Program-made: the position numbers and the translations under genes
Origin: Croceibacterium mercuriale
GTDB taxonomy: Bacteria > Pseudomonadota > Alphaproteobacteria > Sphingomonadales > Sphingomonadaceae
Direction of reading: 5' to 3'
NCBI RefSeq assembly: GCF_000802385.1
Contig: NZ_JTDN01000001.1
Span: 1,867,501 to 1,931,500, forward strand
DNA: 64,000 nucleotides
Part shown: one piece after another, positions 1 through 9,700 of the stretch
Layout: each line of letters opens with the position of its first letter
Numbering within the stretch: the first letter of the stretch is position 1
The notes under the pieces: generated by a model
Databases searched by the model: none
The model's input: the letters and a program-made list of their open reading frames with translations, nothing else
Told to the model about the DNA's origin: nothing

Positions 1-1048
1 TCTTCGCCTCGAGCCCGAGGCGCTGGCCGTCATACTGGTCGCGCAGGGGCTGCCACCACCAGGCATTGCCGAGATACCAGCGCACAGTCTTGGCGATACC
101 GCTGTCGAAGGTCTCAGCCGCGCGCCAGCCCAGCTCCGTCTCCAGCCTTGTGGCATCGATGGCGTAGCGCGCATCGTGGCCGGGGCGATCGGTGACGAAC
201 TCGATCAGGTTCTCGCGCGGAGTATCGGTGGGCACCAGCTCGTCCAGCACGGCGCAGATGCGGCGCACGACGTCGATGTTGCGGCGCTCGTTGCGGCCGC
301 CGACATTGTAGGTCTCCCCGACCCGGCCCCGCTCGGCGATCAGGTCGAGCGCGCGGGCATGGTCGTCGACATACAGCCAGTCGCGCACATTCTCGCCCTT
401 GCCGTAGACCGGCAGCTTGCGTCCTTCGAGCGCATTGAGGATGGTGAGCGGGATCAGCTTTTCCGGAAAGTGGTACGGCCCGTAATTGTTGGAGCAGTTC
501 GAGACCACCACCGGCAGGCCGTAGGTCCGCTGCCACGCCTTCGCCAGATGGTCCGACGCCGCCTTGCTGGCCGAGTACGGGCTGCTGGGATCGTAGGGTG
601 TGCTCTCGTGGAACAGGCCGGTGTCGCCCAGCGAGCCATAGACCTCGTCGGTCGAGACATGGAGGAAGCGGAACGCCGCCTTCGCGAATGTGCCCAGTGT
701 GTTCCAGTACTGCCGCGCGGCCTCCAGCAGGGTGAAGGTGCCGACCACGTTGGTCCCGATGAAGTCGGCCGCGCCGGTAATCGAGCGGTCGACATGGCTT
801 TCGGCGGCCAGGTGCATGATCCGGTCCGGGCGGAACTCCGCAATCGCTGTATCCATCGCCGCGCGGTCGCGGATGTCGGCATGCAGGAATGTGTGATGCT
901 TGCTGTCGGCGACCGCCTTCAGCGATGCCTCGCAACCCGCATAGGTCAGCGCATCCACGGTCAGGACGTCATGGCCCTTGTCCAGCACCAGATGGCGCAC
1001 GAGAGCCGAGCCGATGAAGCCGGCCCCGCCGGTGACGATCACGCGCAT
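1..1048 (-). CDS. rfbB: dTDP-glucose 4,6-dehydratase (RmlB/RfbB), 3' end cut by window edge
   Basis: Converts dTDP-D-glucose to dTDP-4-dehydro-6-deoxyglucose in cytoplasmic dTDP-L-rhamnose synthesis. Translating the complement from the ATG at 1046-1048 gives an extended-SDR protein. It opens with the NAD-binding glycine motif GGAGFIGS, then [12 protein letters not shown], the [11 protein letters not shown] stretch carrying the catalytic Thr-Asp-Glu, and [10 protein letters not shown] with the catalytic Tyr-x3-Lys. All are classic for RmlB. At least 349 codons are present, close to the usual length of about 350, so only a few C-terminal residues are lost at the left edge. It starts 2 nt after the stop of rfbC and is surely co-transcribed with it. 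rfbA and rfbD, needed to complete the pathway, are not in the window and may lie to the left. Confidence 0.95.
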   Translation of the reverse strand, partial: MRVIVTGGAGFIGSALVRHLVLDKGHDVLTVDALTYAGCEASLKAVADSKHHTFLHADIRDRAAMDTAIAEFRPDRIMHLAAESHVDRSITGAADFIGTNVVGTFTLLEAARQYWNTLGTFAKAAFRFLHVSTDEVYGSLGDTGLFHESTPYDPSSPYSASKAASDHLAKAWQRTYGLPVVVSNCSNNYGPYHFPEKLIPLTILNALEGRKLPVYGKGENVRDWLYVDDHARALDLIAERGRVGETYNVGGRNERRNIDVVRRICAVLDELVPTDTPRENLIEFVTDRPGHDARYAIDATRLETELGWRAAETFDSGIAKTVRWYLGNAWWWQPLRDQYDGQRLGLEAK

Positions 1049-1050
1049 GG

Positions 1051-1587
1051 TCAGTTCTGCCACGTAAAATAGGTGGGAAGATCGCCAAGCACCGGCTGCT
1101 GGTGATCCTTGGCCGAGAGGGTCGCCGCATCGGCCACGTCCGGCCATTCGATGCCGATGGCCGGGTCGTTCCAGGCCAGGCCCTTGTCGCACGCCGCGTT
1201 GTAGTAGCCACCAGTCACCTTGTAGCTGATGACCGTGTCAGGCTCGAGCGTGCAGAAGCCGTGCGCGAAGCCGGGCGGCACCCATAGCTGCCTGCCATTG
1301 GCCGGGGTCAGCGTCTCGCCCACCCACTGGGCATAGGTCGGGGAGCCGACGCGAATGTCCACCGCCACATCGAACAGCGCACCCGCGGTGCAGCGCACCA
1401 GCTTGCCCTGTGCATGCGGGTCGGACTGGAAGTGCAGCCCGCGGATCGTGCCGGCGCGGCTGCTGAGCGATTCATTGTCCTGCACGAACTGGAACGCGCC
1501 TATCTCGGCCGCGAACACATCCGCGCGGAACGTCTCCGCGAAGTAGCCACGATCGTCGCCATGGCGGCGGGGCGTGATCAGCTTCAC
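1051..1587 (-). CDS. rfbC: dTDP-4-dehydrorhamnose 3,5-epimerase (RmlC/RfbC)
   Basis: Epimerises dTDP-4-dehydro-6-deoxyglucose at C3 and C5, the step after RmlB. The cupin protein shows [20 protein letters not shown] (with the catalytic His) and [11 protein letters not shown], all RmlC signatures. The only standard start is the GTG at 1585-1587, giving 178 residues, but this lacks about ten residues usually found before the first beta strand. The frame stays open upstream and encodes IHLEALRTAG. At the position where the E. coli protein has its Met there is an ATC codon (1615-1617), and a GGAGGA ribosome-binding site lies 6 nt before it (1624-1629). The true start may therefore be an AUC codon. 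It sits between the export-lipoprotein gene and rfbB on the same strand. Confidence 0.93.
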   Translation of the reverse strand: MKLITPRRHGDDRGYFAETFRADVFAAEIGAFQFVQDNESLSSRAGTIRGLHFQSDPHAQGKLVRCTAGALFDVAVDIRVGSPTYAQWVGETLTPANGRQLWVPPGFAHGFCTLEPDTVISYKVTGGYYNAACDKGLAWNDPAIGIEWPDVADAATLSAKDHQQPVLGDLPTYFTWQN

Positions 1588-1640
1588 GCCGGCGGTTCGG
1601 AGTGCCTCGAGATGGATACGATGTCCTCCGTCGGATCAGC

Positions 1641-2795
1641 TCAGTTGCTGTTCTGGACCACCGAAACTGCGCTGGTGACGGTCAGGATGGGGGAGAACAG
1701 CTGGCTGATCAGCTGTACCAGCTTGCTGGGCTGATTGGCCCGCGCATTGCCGAAGTACAGCACGTCCTTGTCCCGCATGGCGAAACGTTGAGCCAGGAAG
1801 TAGGACTGCGTTTCCATCATGTTGAGGTGGTAGACCACCGGCACTTCAGCGCCGGCATCATCGGTGACGTAGCGGAACAGGAAGATGGCCGCCGGATCGC
1901 CGGTCACCGGATTGACGCCGCCCACGCTCGCCACCGCTTCTGCCAGCGACACAGCCGAGGTGGCGAACGGAACCCGGCTCACCTGCCCGGGCGCGCCGAG
2001 AACGGAGAAGGTGCGCGGGCTGTTGATCAGCATCAGCCTGTCACCCGGATAGGCGCGAACATCGAGACCGGGATCCTCGATCACGTCGTTCAGCGGAATA
2101 TCCACGCTGTCGCCACGGCGCATGATGCGCAACACCAGATCCCGCGTGGTGCCGCGATAGCCACCGGCGAGCGCAATGACGTCGGACAGTGTCTCACGGT
2201 TGGTCTGCAGGACCAGCCGTCCGGGCCGGGCCACTTCGCCGCTGACGATCACGGTGTTGGTCAGCGCCTCCGACAGGGACACGCGCACCTGCGGGTTCTG
2301 CGACAGTCCGCGGAGCGACAGGCGGATCATCTCCTCCGCCTCCGCAACAGTCCGGCCCATCACGCGGAGGGTGCCGGCATAGGGAATGGTGATCTCGCCG
2401 CTATCGTTGACCCGGCTGGGCGGCAGGGCCTGCCGCTGCACGCCGGGCGCCGCGGCGGCTTGCGCCGAACCAGGTCCGCTCGGCGCGAACAGGGTCACCC
2501 CTGCTTCGTAGATGGAGATCTCCAGCACATCACCGGGCCCGATCATGTCGGTAGGCGGCGGCGGGATGTCCGGCAGGGCGTCAAGCGACGCGGCGGCCGA
2601 GGCGGTTGGCGGAATGTCGGCCGCAGTCACGACTTCGACGATGCGGATCGGCGCAGCGCCGGTATCAGGCTCGAGCGCGGAAGCGCGGATGTCGTTTCCG
2701 GTCGGGCCGCTGGTCGGCAGCGTAGCGCAGCCGGCAAGCGCTGCTGCCAGCGCCATGCTGCCGACGATCCTGAACTGCTTCACTTCGCTAAACAC
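1641..2795 (-). CDS. Wza-type polysaccharide export outer-membrane lipoprotein
   Basis: Probable outer-membrane export channel for capsule or exopolysaccharide (Poly_export/SLBB family, like Wza, KpsD and BexD). The 384-residue product begins with a lipoprotein signal, IVGSMALAAALAGC, whose Cys would be lipidated. It continues with the Poly_export signature PTDMIGPGDVLEISIYEAG at about residue 80, then SLBB-like segments (VIVSGEVARPGRL and FSVLGAPGQV). A C-terminal hydrophobic helix, FSPILTVTSAVSVV, matches the membrane-spanning helix of Wza-type proteins. Start: the GTG at 2793-2795 has an AGAGG box upstream; a second GTG at 2781-2783 would drop four residues. Its partner is the KpsE/M/T inner-membrane system encoded divergently from 4149. 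The stop lies only 23 nt before the possible upstream start of rfbC. Confidence 0.9.
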   Translation of the reverse strand: MFSEVKQFRIVGSMALAAALAGCATLPTSGPTGNDIRASALEPDTGAAPIRIVEVVTAADIPPTASAAASLDALPDIPPPPTDMIGPGDVLEISIYEAGVTLFAPSGPGSAQAAAAPGVQRQALPPSRVNDSGEITIPYAGTLRVMGRTVAEAEEMIRLSLRGLSQNPQVRVSLSEALTNTVIVSGEVARPGRLVLQTNRETLSDVIALAGGYRGTTRDLVLRIMRRGDSVDIPLNDVIEDPGLDVRAYPGDRLMLINSPRTFSVLGAPGQVSRVPFATSAVSLAEAVASVGGVNPVTGDPAAIFLFRYVTDDAGAEVPVVYHLNMMETQSYFLAQRFAMRDKDVLYFGNARANQPSKLVQLISQLFSPILTVTSAVSVVQNSN

Positions 2796-2930
2796 CCGAA
2801 CCTCTGAATTATGTGCGGCGCCCGGCCGCAGCGCAGCGCCCTAGCACCCCCGTTCACGGCTGGACAAGAGCGCCTTTGATCCGCCGTACGCGGCAACTTA
2901 CCAGACGATGCCGATGCGCATCAGCCTCGA

Positions 2931-3971
2931 TCAGGGCGCCTGGATGGCGGCGCCGGATGCGCCGGTACGATCACCGAGGCTGCGTTCCCAGTTGAGGGCA
3001 TGCTGCACGATCGTGTCCAGATCGTCGTACCGCGGAGTCCACGGCAGGGTGGAGATGATGCGATCGTTGTTCGAGATCAGCGCATCGGGGTCGCCGGCCC
3101 GCCGGCTTTCCAGACGACGCTCGATCCGGCAGCCGGCCACCCGATCGATCGAGTCGAGCACTTCCAGTACCGAGAAGCCGCGACCGTAGCCGCAGTTCAT
3201 CGTCAGCGAACGCGATGGTTCTTCGATGATCGCCTCCAGCGCCAGCACATGGGCATGGGCGAGATCGGAGACATGGATGTAGTCGCGGACCCCCGTGCCA
3301 TCCGGAGTGTCGAAGTCGGTGCCGAACACCCCGACATGATCGCGCTTGCCCAGGGCCGCCTCGACCGCGACCTTGATCAGGTGCGTCGCGCCCGCGGTCG
3401 ACTGACCGGTGCGTCCCTGCGGATCGGCGCCCGCGACATTGAAGTAGCGCAGCACGCAGGAATTGAACGGATGCGCCCGGGCGACATCGGCCAGCATCGC
3501 CTCCGTCATCAGCTTGGACATGCCGTAGGGGTTGATCGGCACCTGCGGCGTGTCTTCGGTGACGGGCGAGACCTCCGGTATGCCGTAGGTCGCGGCGGTC
3601 GAACTGAAGATGAAGTGCGGCACCCCGGCGGTGACCGCGGATTCGATCAGCGCCCGGCTCTTGGCCGTGTTGTTGTTGTAATATTTGAGCGGGTTTCCGA
3701 CCGACTCAGGCACCACGACCGAGCCGGCGAAGTGCATGATCGCCCCGGTGCCCCGCCCCATCCCCTGCTCGCCGAAGATACGTTCGAGCAGCGCCGCGTC
3801 CGCAATGTCGCCTTCATAGAACTCCACGCCTTCGGGCACGGCAAACCTGAAGCCGGTCACGAGATTGTCGATCACCGCGACGCGCCACCCTGCATCCTTC
3901 AGCGCGAGGACGGCGTGACTGCCGATATAACCGGCCCCGCCCGTGACGAGAACGGGATGCTTTGTCATCAT
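2931..3971 (-). CDS. galE: UDP-glucose 4-epimerase
   Basis: Interconverts UDP-glucose and UDP-galactose (or the N-acetyl forms), supplying galactosyl donors for the polysaccharide made here. The 346-residue extended SDR shows LVTGGAGYIGSHAV at the N-terminus, the FSSTAATYG stretch and YGMSKLMTEAM (catalytic Tyr-x3-Lys). RYFNVAGADPQGRTGQ and RDYIHVSDLAHAHVLAL are typical GalE motifs. The open frame runs further upstream, but the ATG pair at 3966-3971, immediately before TKHPVLVTGG, is the natural start. It is divergent from kpsE; the 177 bp between them must hold both promoters. Confidence 0.95.
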   Translation of the reverse strand: MMTKHPVLVTGGAGYIGSHAVLALKDAGWRVAVIDNLVTGFRFAVPEGVEFYEGDIADAALLERIFGEQGMGRGTGAIMHFAGSVVVPESVGNPLKYYNNNTAKSRALIESAVTAGVPHFIFSSTAATYGIPEVSPVTEDTPQVPINPYGMSKLMTEAMLADVARAHPFNSCVLRYFNVAGADPQGRTGQSTAGATHLIKVAVEAALGKRDHVGVFGTDFDTPDGTGVRDYIHVSDLAHAHVLALEAIIEEPSRSLTMNCGYGRGFSVLEVLDSIDRVAGCRIERRLESRRAGDPDALISNNDRIISTLPWTPRYDDLDTIVQHALNWERSLGDRTGASGAAIQAP

Positions 3972-4148
3972 GTTCGATCCATGCTTGAAGTTGCCGCGGA
4001 GGCTGCGGCAGGGCCCTAACATCGGGATCGGCAGATGGACAAGCCGGGTTCTCGCCGGATCCCAGCGGGTTGCACGGCGCTTGCACCGGCCTTCATGTTG
4101 GCCTAGCGCTCTGGGCGCATCCCCGCCCATCCGTAGCAAAGCATATTC

Positions 4149-5312
4149 ATGAACGTGAACACCTCGTTTCCCGTTGAGTCCGAAACGAGTCAGCGCCGCC
4201 CAGCGATATCGGACTGGCTGAAGAAGCGCCGCTGGTTTCTCATCTTCGTCCTCGGGCCGACGCTGCTGGCGGCGCTGTATTACGGCCTGATCGCTTCCGA
4301 CGTCTACGTCTCCGAATCCCGTTTCGTGATCAAGAGCCCGGACGAGAAGCGTTCGCAGATGTCGACGCTGGCCAATCTGGTGCAGACCACGGGCCTGTCC
4401 GGCGGACAGGAGCAGACCAACGAAGTTCTCACCTTCGTCCGGTCGCGCGATGCGCTGAGACAGCTGGAGCGGGTGACGGACGTTCGTGCGAAGTTCGCGT
4501 CGGACAATGCCGACGCGCTCGCCAGATGGCCCACGCCCTTCGGCAGCAACAGTTTCGAAAGCCTGTTCAAATATTACGGCAAGCGGGTCGAGGCGACGTT
4601 CGACTCCGAAGGAGGCACGGCGCTGATACGGGTCGAGGCATTCGCCCCGCGAGACGCGTACGAGATCAACCTGCGCCTGCTCGATCTGAGCGAGGCACTG
4701 GTCAACCGGCTCAACGATCGTGCGCAGGAGACGGCGATTACCGAGGCGCAGAGCCAGGTCGAACTGGCGTCCGCGCGTGCTAGGACTGCCCGGATCGCGC
4801 TGTCACAATACCGCAACTCCCAGTCGCTGATCGATCCTACCCGGCAGGCGGCGGGTGTTCTGGCCATCGCCGATACCCTGATTGCCGAGCGTGCCGGTCT
4901 TCAGGCGCAGCTCGAAACGATGCAGCGGATCACCCCGCAGAACCCGTCCATCCCGACCCTGCGCCGGCGCATCCAGTCACTGAATGGCCAGATCGCGTCT
5001 CAGGACAGCCGCGTCGTCGGCGGACAGGGCGGGATTGCGTCGAAGCTGGGCGGATATGAGGATCTGATCGTCGAGCAGGAATTCGCCACGCAAAGCCTGA
5101 ATGCGGCCAGCGCCGCGCTGGTTCAGGCCCGCGCGGAGGCGCAGCGGCAGAAGTTCTATCTGGAACGGGTGGTCGATCCCAACGTGCCGGACGAACCGAT
5201 GCTGCCCAAGCGCCTGCTCAGCGTGATCGTCGTGCTGGCCTGTGCCCTCAGCCTCTACTTCATCGGCTGGATGTTCATGATCGGCGTTCTCGAGCACGCT
5301 CCCAAGGATTGA
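4149..5312 (+). CDS. Capsule export inner-membrane co-polymerase (KpsE/CtrB/BexC family)
   Basis: Inner-membrane and periplasmic adaptor of an ABC-2 capsule exporter. It links the transporter to the outer-membrane channel and modulates chain export. The 387-residue protein has the family topology: a short cytoplasmic N-terminus, a membrane segment at about residues 28-49 (WFLIFVLGPTLLAALYYGLI), and a long periplasmic region with coiled-coil stretches (roughly 200-330). A second membrane helix (LLSVIVVLACALSLYFIGWM) follows the conserved proline-rich VVDPNVPDEPMLPKR. VSESRFVIKSPD is the Wzz-like motif. It is the first gene of a kpsE-kpsM-kpsT row; its stop overlaps the next start by 4 nt (TTGA), indicating translational coupling. 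Confidence 0.92.
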   Translation: MNVNTSFPVESETSQRRPAISDWLKKRRWFLIFVLGPTLLAALYYGLIASDVYVSESRFVIKSPDEKRSQMSTLANLVQTTGLSGGQEQTNEVLTFVRSRDALRQLERVTDVRAKFASDNADALARWPTPFGSNSFESLFKYYGKRVEATFDSEGGTALIRVEAFAPRDAYEINLRLLDLSEALVNRLNDRAQETAITEAQSQVELASARARTARIALSQYRNSQSLIDPTRQAAGVLAIADTLIAERAGLQAQLETMQRITPQNPSIPTLRRRIQSLNGQIASQDSRVVGGQGGIASKLGGYEDLIVEQEFATQSLNAASAALVQARAEAQRQKFYLERVVDPNVPDEPMLPKRLLSVIVVLACALSLYFIGWMFMIGVLEHAPKD

Positions 5313-6112
5313 TCGTGCCCTCCGTTAATCTTGGCAGAGCGCGTGCCGCTTGGGATGTTCAGGTACGGGTGATCCATGCCTTGATGATCCGCGAACTGGT
5401 CACCCGTTTCGGACGCGAGAACATTGGATTCCTTTGGATCATGGTGGAGCCGCTACTGTTTGCCGGCCTCGTCGGACTGATGTGGCGTCTTGGCAAGGGT
5501 CCGCAGGATCATGGGATCAGCGTCATCGGCTTTGTGGCTTCGGGCTACATTCCTATCACCTTGTTTCGTCACGGTGTGGGCCGCAGTGTCGCTGCGTTTA
5601 CGGTGAATGGCAGCCTGTTGTATCACCGCCAGATCAAGGTGTTGGATTTCATCCTCGCCCGGTTTGCAATTGAAATCTTGGGTTGCATGATGGCCTACCT
5701 GTTCGCAGCCATCGTCCTGATAAGTTTTGGTGAGCTCCCGGTACCTGCAAACATTGGGCTCTTCATTGCGGGTTGGGCGCTCTACTCGCTGTTCTGCTTT
5801 GCAATCTGCCTGATAATTGCGCCATTGTCCGAAATGTCGGAGGTGCTTGAAAAGTTCATCCCGGTGGTAACCTATATCATGATCCCGATCTCGGGTCTGC
5901 CATATATGGTGTCATGGATGACGCCGGGTGTGCGCGAGTTCCTGCTCTGGTCTCCGTTCGTAAATGGGATGGAGATGATGAGGGAGGGGATTTGGGGAAA
6001 CCAGGTCACAGCGTACTACAACATCTGGAATCCCATCGGTTTCTCGGTTATCCTTATTCTCATCGGCCTTACTCTGTGCCGTCGGGTCCGTCGCACGCTG
6101 ACTGTCGAATGA
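5309..6112 (+). CDS. Polysaccharide ABC-2 transporter permease (KpsM/CtrC family)
   Basis: Membrane half of the capsule ABC exporter. The 267-residue protein has about six hydrophobic helices and the family's opening, VIHALMIRELVTRFGRENIGFLW, where the amphipathic interface helix precedes the first membrane span. The C-terminal WSPFVNGMEMMREGIWG is also conserved. The start is the TTG at 5309, overlapping the kpsE-like stop; a GTG at 5315 is an alternative. Its stop overlaps the ATP-binding gene start as ATGA. Base composition is lower in GC than in flanking genes, as is often seen for transporter genes exchanged between capsule loci. Confidence 0.93.
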   Translation: MIVPSVNLGRARAAWDVQVRVIHALMIRELVTRFGRENIGFLWIMVEPLLFAGLVGLMWRLGKGPQDHGISVIGFVASGYIPITLFRHGVGRSVAAFTVNGSLLYHRQIKVLDFILARFAIEILGCMMAYLFAAIVLISFGELPVPANIGLFIAGWALYSLFCFAICLIIAPLSEMSEVLEKFIPVVTYIMIPISGLPYMVSWMTPGVREFLLWSPFVNGMEMMREGIWGNQVTAYYNIWNPIGFSVILILIGLTLCRRVRRTLTVE

Positions 6113-6756
6113 TTACCTGCCAGAACATCTGCAAGAGCTACAAGCATGGCTCCAGGCGCAAGCAAGTTCTCAACGATGTGAACCTGGTTGTGAATCCCGG
6201 CGAACGCGTGGCGCTGCTGGGCAGGAATGGCGCGGGCAAGAGCACGCTGATCAAGCTGATCGGCGGGGTCGAGATGCCGACATCGGGCAAGGTCATCCAC
6301 GGCATGTCCGTGTCGTGGCCGCTTGGCTTCGCCGGCGGATTTCAGGGCAGCCTGACCGGCTATGACAATGCACGCTTCATCTCGCGAATCTATCAGCGCG
6401 ATTATGGCGATATGCGTGCCTTCGTGGAGGATTTTACCGAGCTTGGCAGCCAGTTGGCCATGCCGGTAAAAACCTATTCCTCGGGTATGCGCGCGCGGCT
6501 TGCCTTTGCGCTGTCGCTGGCGATCGAATTCGACTGCTACCTGATCGACGAGATCATCTTGGTCGGTGATCAGAACTTCCACCGCAAGTGCCATTACGAG
6601 CTGTTCGAGAAGCGTGCCGACCGGGCCATGGTCCTAGCATCGCACAGCACCGAGGTCGTCCGCGAATTGTGCAACCGTGCGGTCATCATCAACAAGGGTG
6701 AGGCGACGGCGTATGACGACGTCAACCTTGCCGTCGATATCTACACCGCCCTGTGA
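6109..6756 (+). CDS. Polysaccharide ABC-2 transporter ATP-binding protein (KpsT/CtrD family)
   Basis: Cytoplasmic ATPase that powers capsule export with the preceding permease. The 215-residue protein carries Walker A LLGRNGAGKSTL (about residue 41), the signature YSSGMRARLAFALSL and a Walker B region DCYLIDEI followed by the divergent LVGDQNF of KpsT-type proteins. The H-loop lies in LASHST. The length matches KpsT (about 220). The start is the ATG at 6109, overlapping the permease stop. KpsT-type ATPases lack the C-terminal substrate-binding domain of Wzt, which implies a lipid-anchored capsule with a common reducing end rather than a capped O-antigen. Confidence 0.93.
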   Translation: MITCQNICKSYKHGSRRKQVLNDVNLVVNPGERVALLGRNGAGKSTLIKLIGGVEMPTSGKVIHGMSVSWPLGFAGGFQGSLTGYDNARFISRIYQRDYGDMRAFVEDFTELGSQLAMPVKTYSSGMRARLAFALSLAIEFDCYLIDEIILVGDQNFHRKCHYELFEKRADRAMVLASHSTEVVRELCNRAVIINKGEATAYDDVNLAVDIYTAL

Positions 6757-6798
6757 CGCTCCGCCCGCGGAGACGGCCCTGACAGCGGGGGAGCGCTC

Positions 6799-9700
6799 TT
6801 GCACACCGTCCAGATACTGATCCGCAACCTCAGGCGCCGCCGACGCATGACGGCCTTCGATCCCGATTTCTATCTGGATCACTATGGGGATCTTAGGGGC
6901 ATCAGGACCCACAAGCAGGCACGCAGGCACTATGTGCGGCATGGCAAGGCCGAGGGACGCTTCGCCAATCAATGGACCTATCTGCAGTCCCTGGCCGGCG
7001 ACCTGCGCGCCGGGTTCGATGCGATGGCCTATCGCCATTTCAACAAGGATGTCGCGCAACACTTCACCACGGATGACGATCTCTTCGATCATTATCTGCG
7101 CCATGGGCACAAGGAAGGCCGGACGTGCCGCTTCCCGGGGAACGGACGGCCCGCAGAGGTCATCCCCGCCGAGGAGCGGTGGAAGGCGCTGTTTTCGCCT
7201 CTCGAGTTCCTTGCCTGGTGCGGCGGCGAGCTGGACCGCCATCCGCACAGCCGGGCGGAGGCGCTGGAGCTGTTCGAGCGTGAGGGCATCGACCGCCTGT
7301 GGCCGATCAGCCTGGATTATCGCTTCGATGTCGATTTCGTCCGGGAGAACCGGCTGGTTCCGTTCTCCCGCGATGCACCCGACGGGGACGTCTACCGCAC
7401 ATGGCTCTGCCAAGGCGTTCCGGCGGGGATCGCGCCCAACGAGACACGGTACCTGGAGCCTTATCTGCATGGCGCGCCTTTCCCGCCGTCGTTCGATTGG
7501 CAGACCTTTGCGCAGCGCACGCGCCTGCCACGCGGAACAACCCGCAGCGGAGCGCTGATCGCGCTGTTCGACCAGTCCGCCCAGGCCATCATTCGCGACC
7601 AGCCGATGCTGGGCGGGGACGCCGCCTGGCTGCTGCAGATGATCGCCCGGCGGGCGTTGGCTGCAGGCCAGCATGGGAAGGCGATCCCGCTGCTGGAGCA
7701 ATGCATCCTCACCGAACCGACAGCCGAACGGCTGACCCTACTTGGCGACGCCCTGCGCCAGGCGGGCAAGACAGGGCGGGCGCTGGAGGCCTACGCCCAG
7801 GCCTGCACCATGGTGCGGGCGCCCTTCTCCGCCTTCCTGGGTGCGATCGATATCCACACGCAGCGCCGGAACTTCGCGGACGCCTTTTCCTTGATCCGCA
7901 AGGCACATCCGCGATGGCGGGAGCTGGATGCGTTCGACCACAAGCTGGAAGAACTGGTCCAGCTTCATTTCGAGCATGCCAGCGCGCAGGCGCATGCCTT
8001 GTACCGCGAGGCTGCAGCCGAAGAATTCAGCGCGACGCTTCGGGCGCAGGCGGACGTGCTGCTTGCCGGCGCGCTGGACGTCATCCGGACGGCATATCTG
8101 CAGATGGGCGCCATGCCGGCGAAGACCGGCGGAGTGCCTGACGGCCATGTCGCCATTCTCGCCAATGACGATCTTCGCCAGTGCACGCATTACCGCGTTG
8201 AGCAGAAGGCGATGCAGTTCGCGCAGGCGGGACTGCCCGTCAGGATATTCTCCCATTCTGATGTCGGCAGCTTCGTGGACAGCCTGGTCGGCGCACGGGC
8301 GGCGATCTTCTATCGTGTTGCAGCTGTTCCGGAGGTGCTGAAGGCGATCCTCGTGGCCGATGCCATGGGTCTCGAGACCTTCTACGAGATCGACGATCTC
8401 ATCTTCGATCCTGCCTGCTACCCGGATCGTTACGAGACGTTCGAGGGGCAGATCTCACTGAACGAATATACCGGCCTCCAGTTCGGTGTGCCCTTGTTCC
8501 GGTATGCGCTTGCCAGCTGCAGTTCCTACATCGCGTCAACCACGGTGCTGGCCGTGAAGATGCAGGAAGTCGTCTCGTCGGCTCGGGAAGCGGATCAGCC
8601 GGCCGGACCGGGCGTGATCCTTCGAAACGGCCTTGATCCCCGGAATGACGAAGCTGTCGCAATGGGCGCGCATCCGCTGCGAAGCATGGCCGCTTCCGAT
8701 CCGGCGCCCCGCTCCGGGAAAGTGCGCGTGTTCTATGGTTCGGGGACCAAGGCGCACAATGCCGATTTCAACACGCTGGTCGGGCCGGCCCTGCTGAAAC
8801 TGATGCACCTTCAGCCGGAGGTGGAGCTCGTGATCGTCGGCCATCTGCAGCTGATGCCGGCGCTTCGGGAGATGAAGGACCGGGTGCGGACCTATCCGTT
8901 CACCCCTGATCTGGCGGCATACTGGTCGATCCTCGCCAGCTGTGACATCAACCTTGCGGTCCTCGAACCCGGGATCATGGCCGACTGCAAGAGCGAGATC
9001 AAATGGCTGGAGGCGGCCATCCTCCAGGTGCCGTCCGTCATGAGCCCGACCCGCACCTATCAGGAGGTGATCGAGCCGGACGTGGACGGGCTGTTCGCCG
9101 AGACACCGACGCGGTGGCACGATGCCCTGCACCGGCTGGTCACACAGCCGCAGCTGCGCCAGCAGATCGGCGCCGCGGCCCGCGCCAAGGCGCTGCGGGA
9201 CTACAGCCTGCGAGCTGCTGCCGACACTCTCCACAGCCGGTTTGCACCGACGCTCTCCACCGCGACGCCTCATTCGCCTCGCCGGTTGCGTGTCCTCATC
9301 TGCAACGTGTTCTTCGCCCCGCAAAGCTATGGCGGGGCGACGAGAGTGGTGGAGGACAATGTGCGTGACTTCCTGCACAATCATCCCGACCTGGAAGTCG
9401 CAGTCTTCTGCTCCCACGAAGGTCCATCCAGGCCGGGGCGGCTGCGGCTGGAGGCGGAGAACGGGATAGCGGTCTACCGCCTGTCGGTCGCCCGCGACGT
9501 CGCGATGGAATGGACGCCGTTCGATGCGGCGAACGCCGACCCGTTCGAACGGGTGCTCGATCACTTCCGCCCCGACGTGATCCATTTCCATTGCATCCAG
9601 CGTCTTACGGCAACCATCGTGGAGGTCGCCCGCGGCAGGGGGATCCCTTACATCGTCACCCTGCACGATGCCTGGTGGATCTCCGACAATCAGTTCCTTG

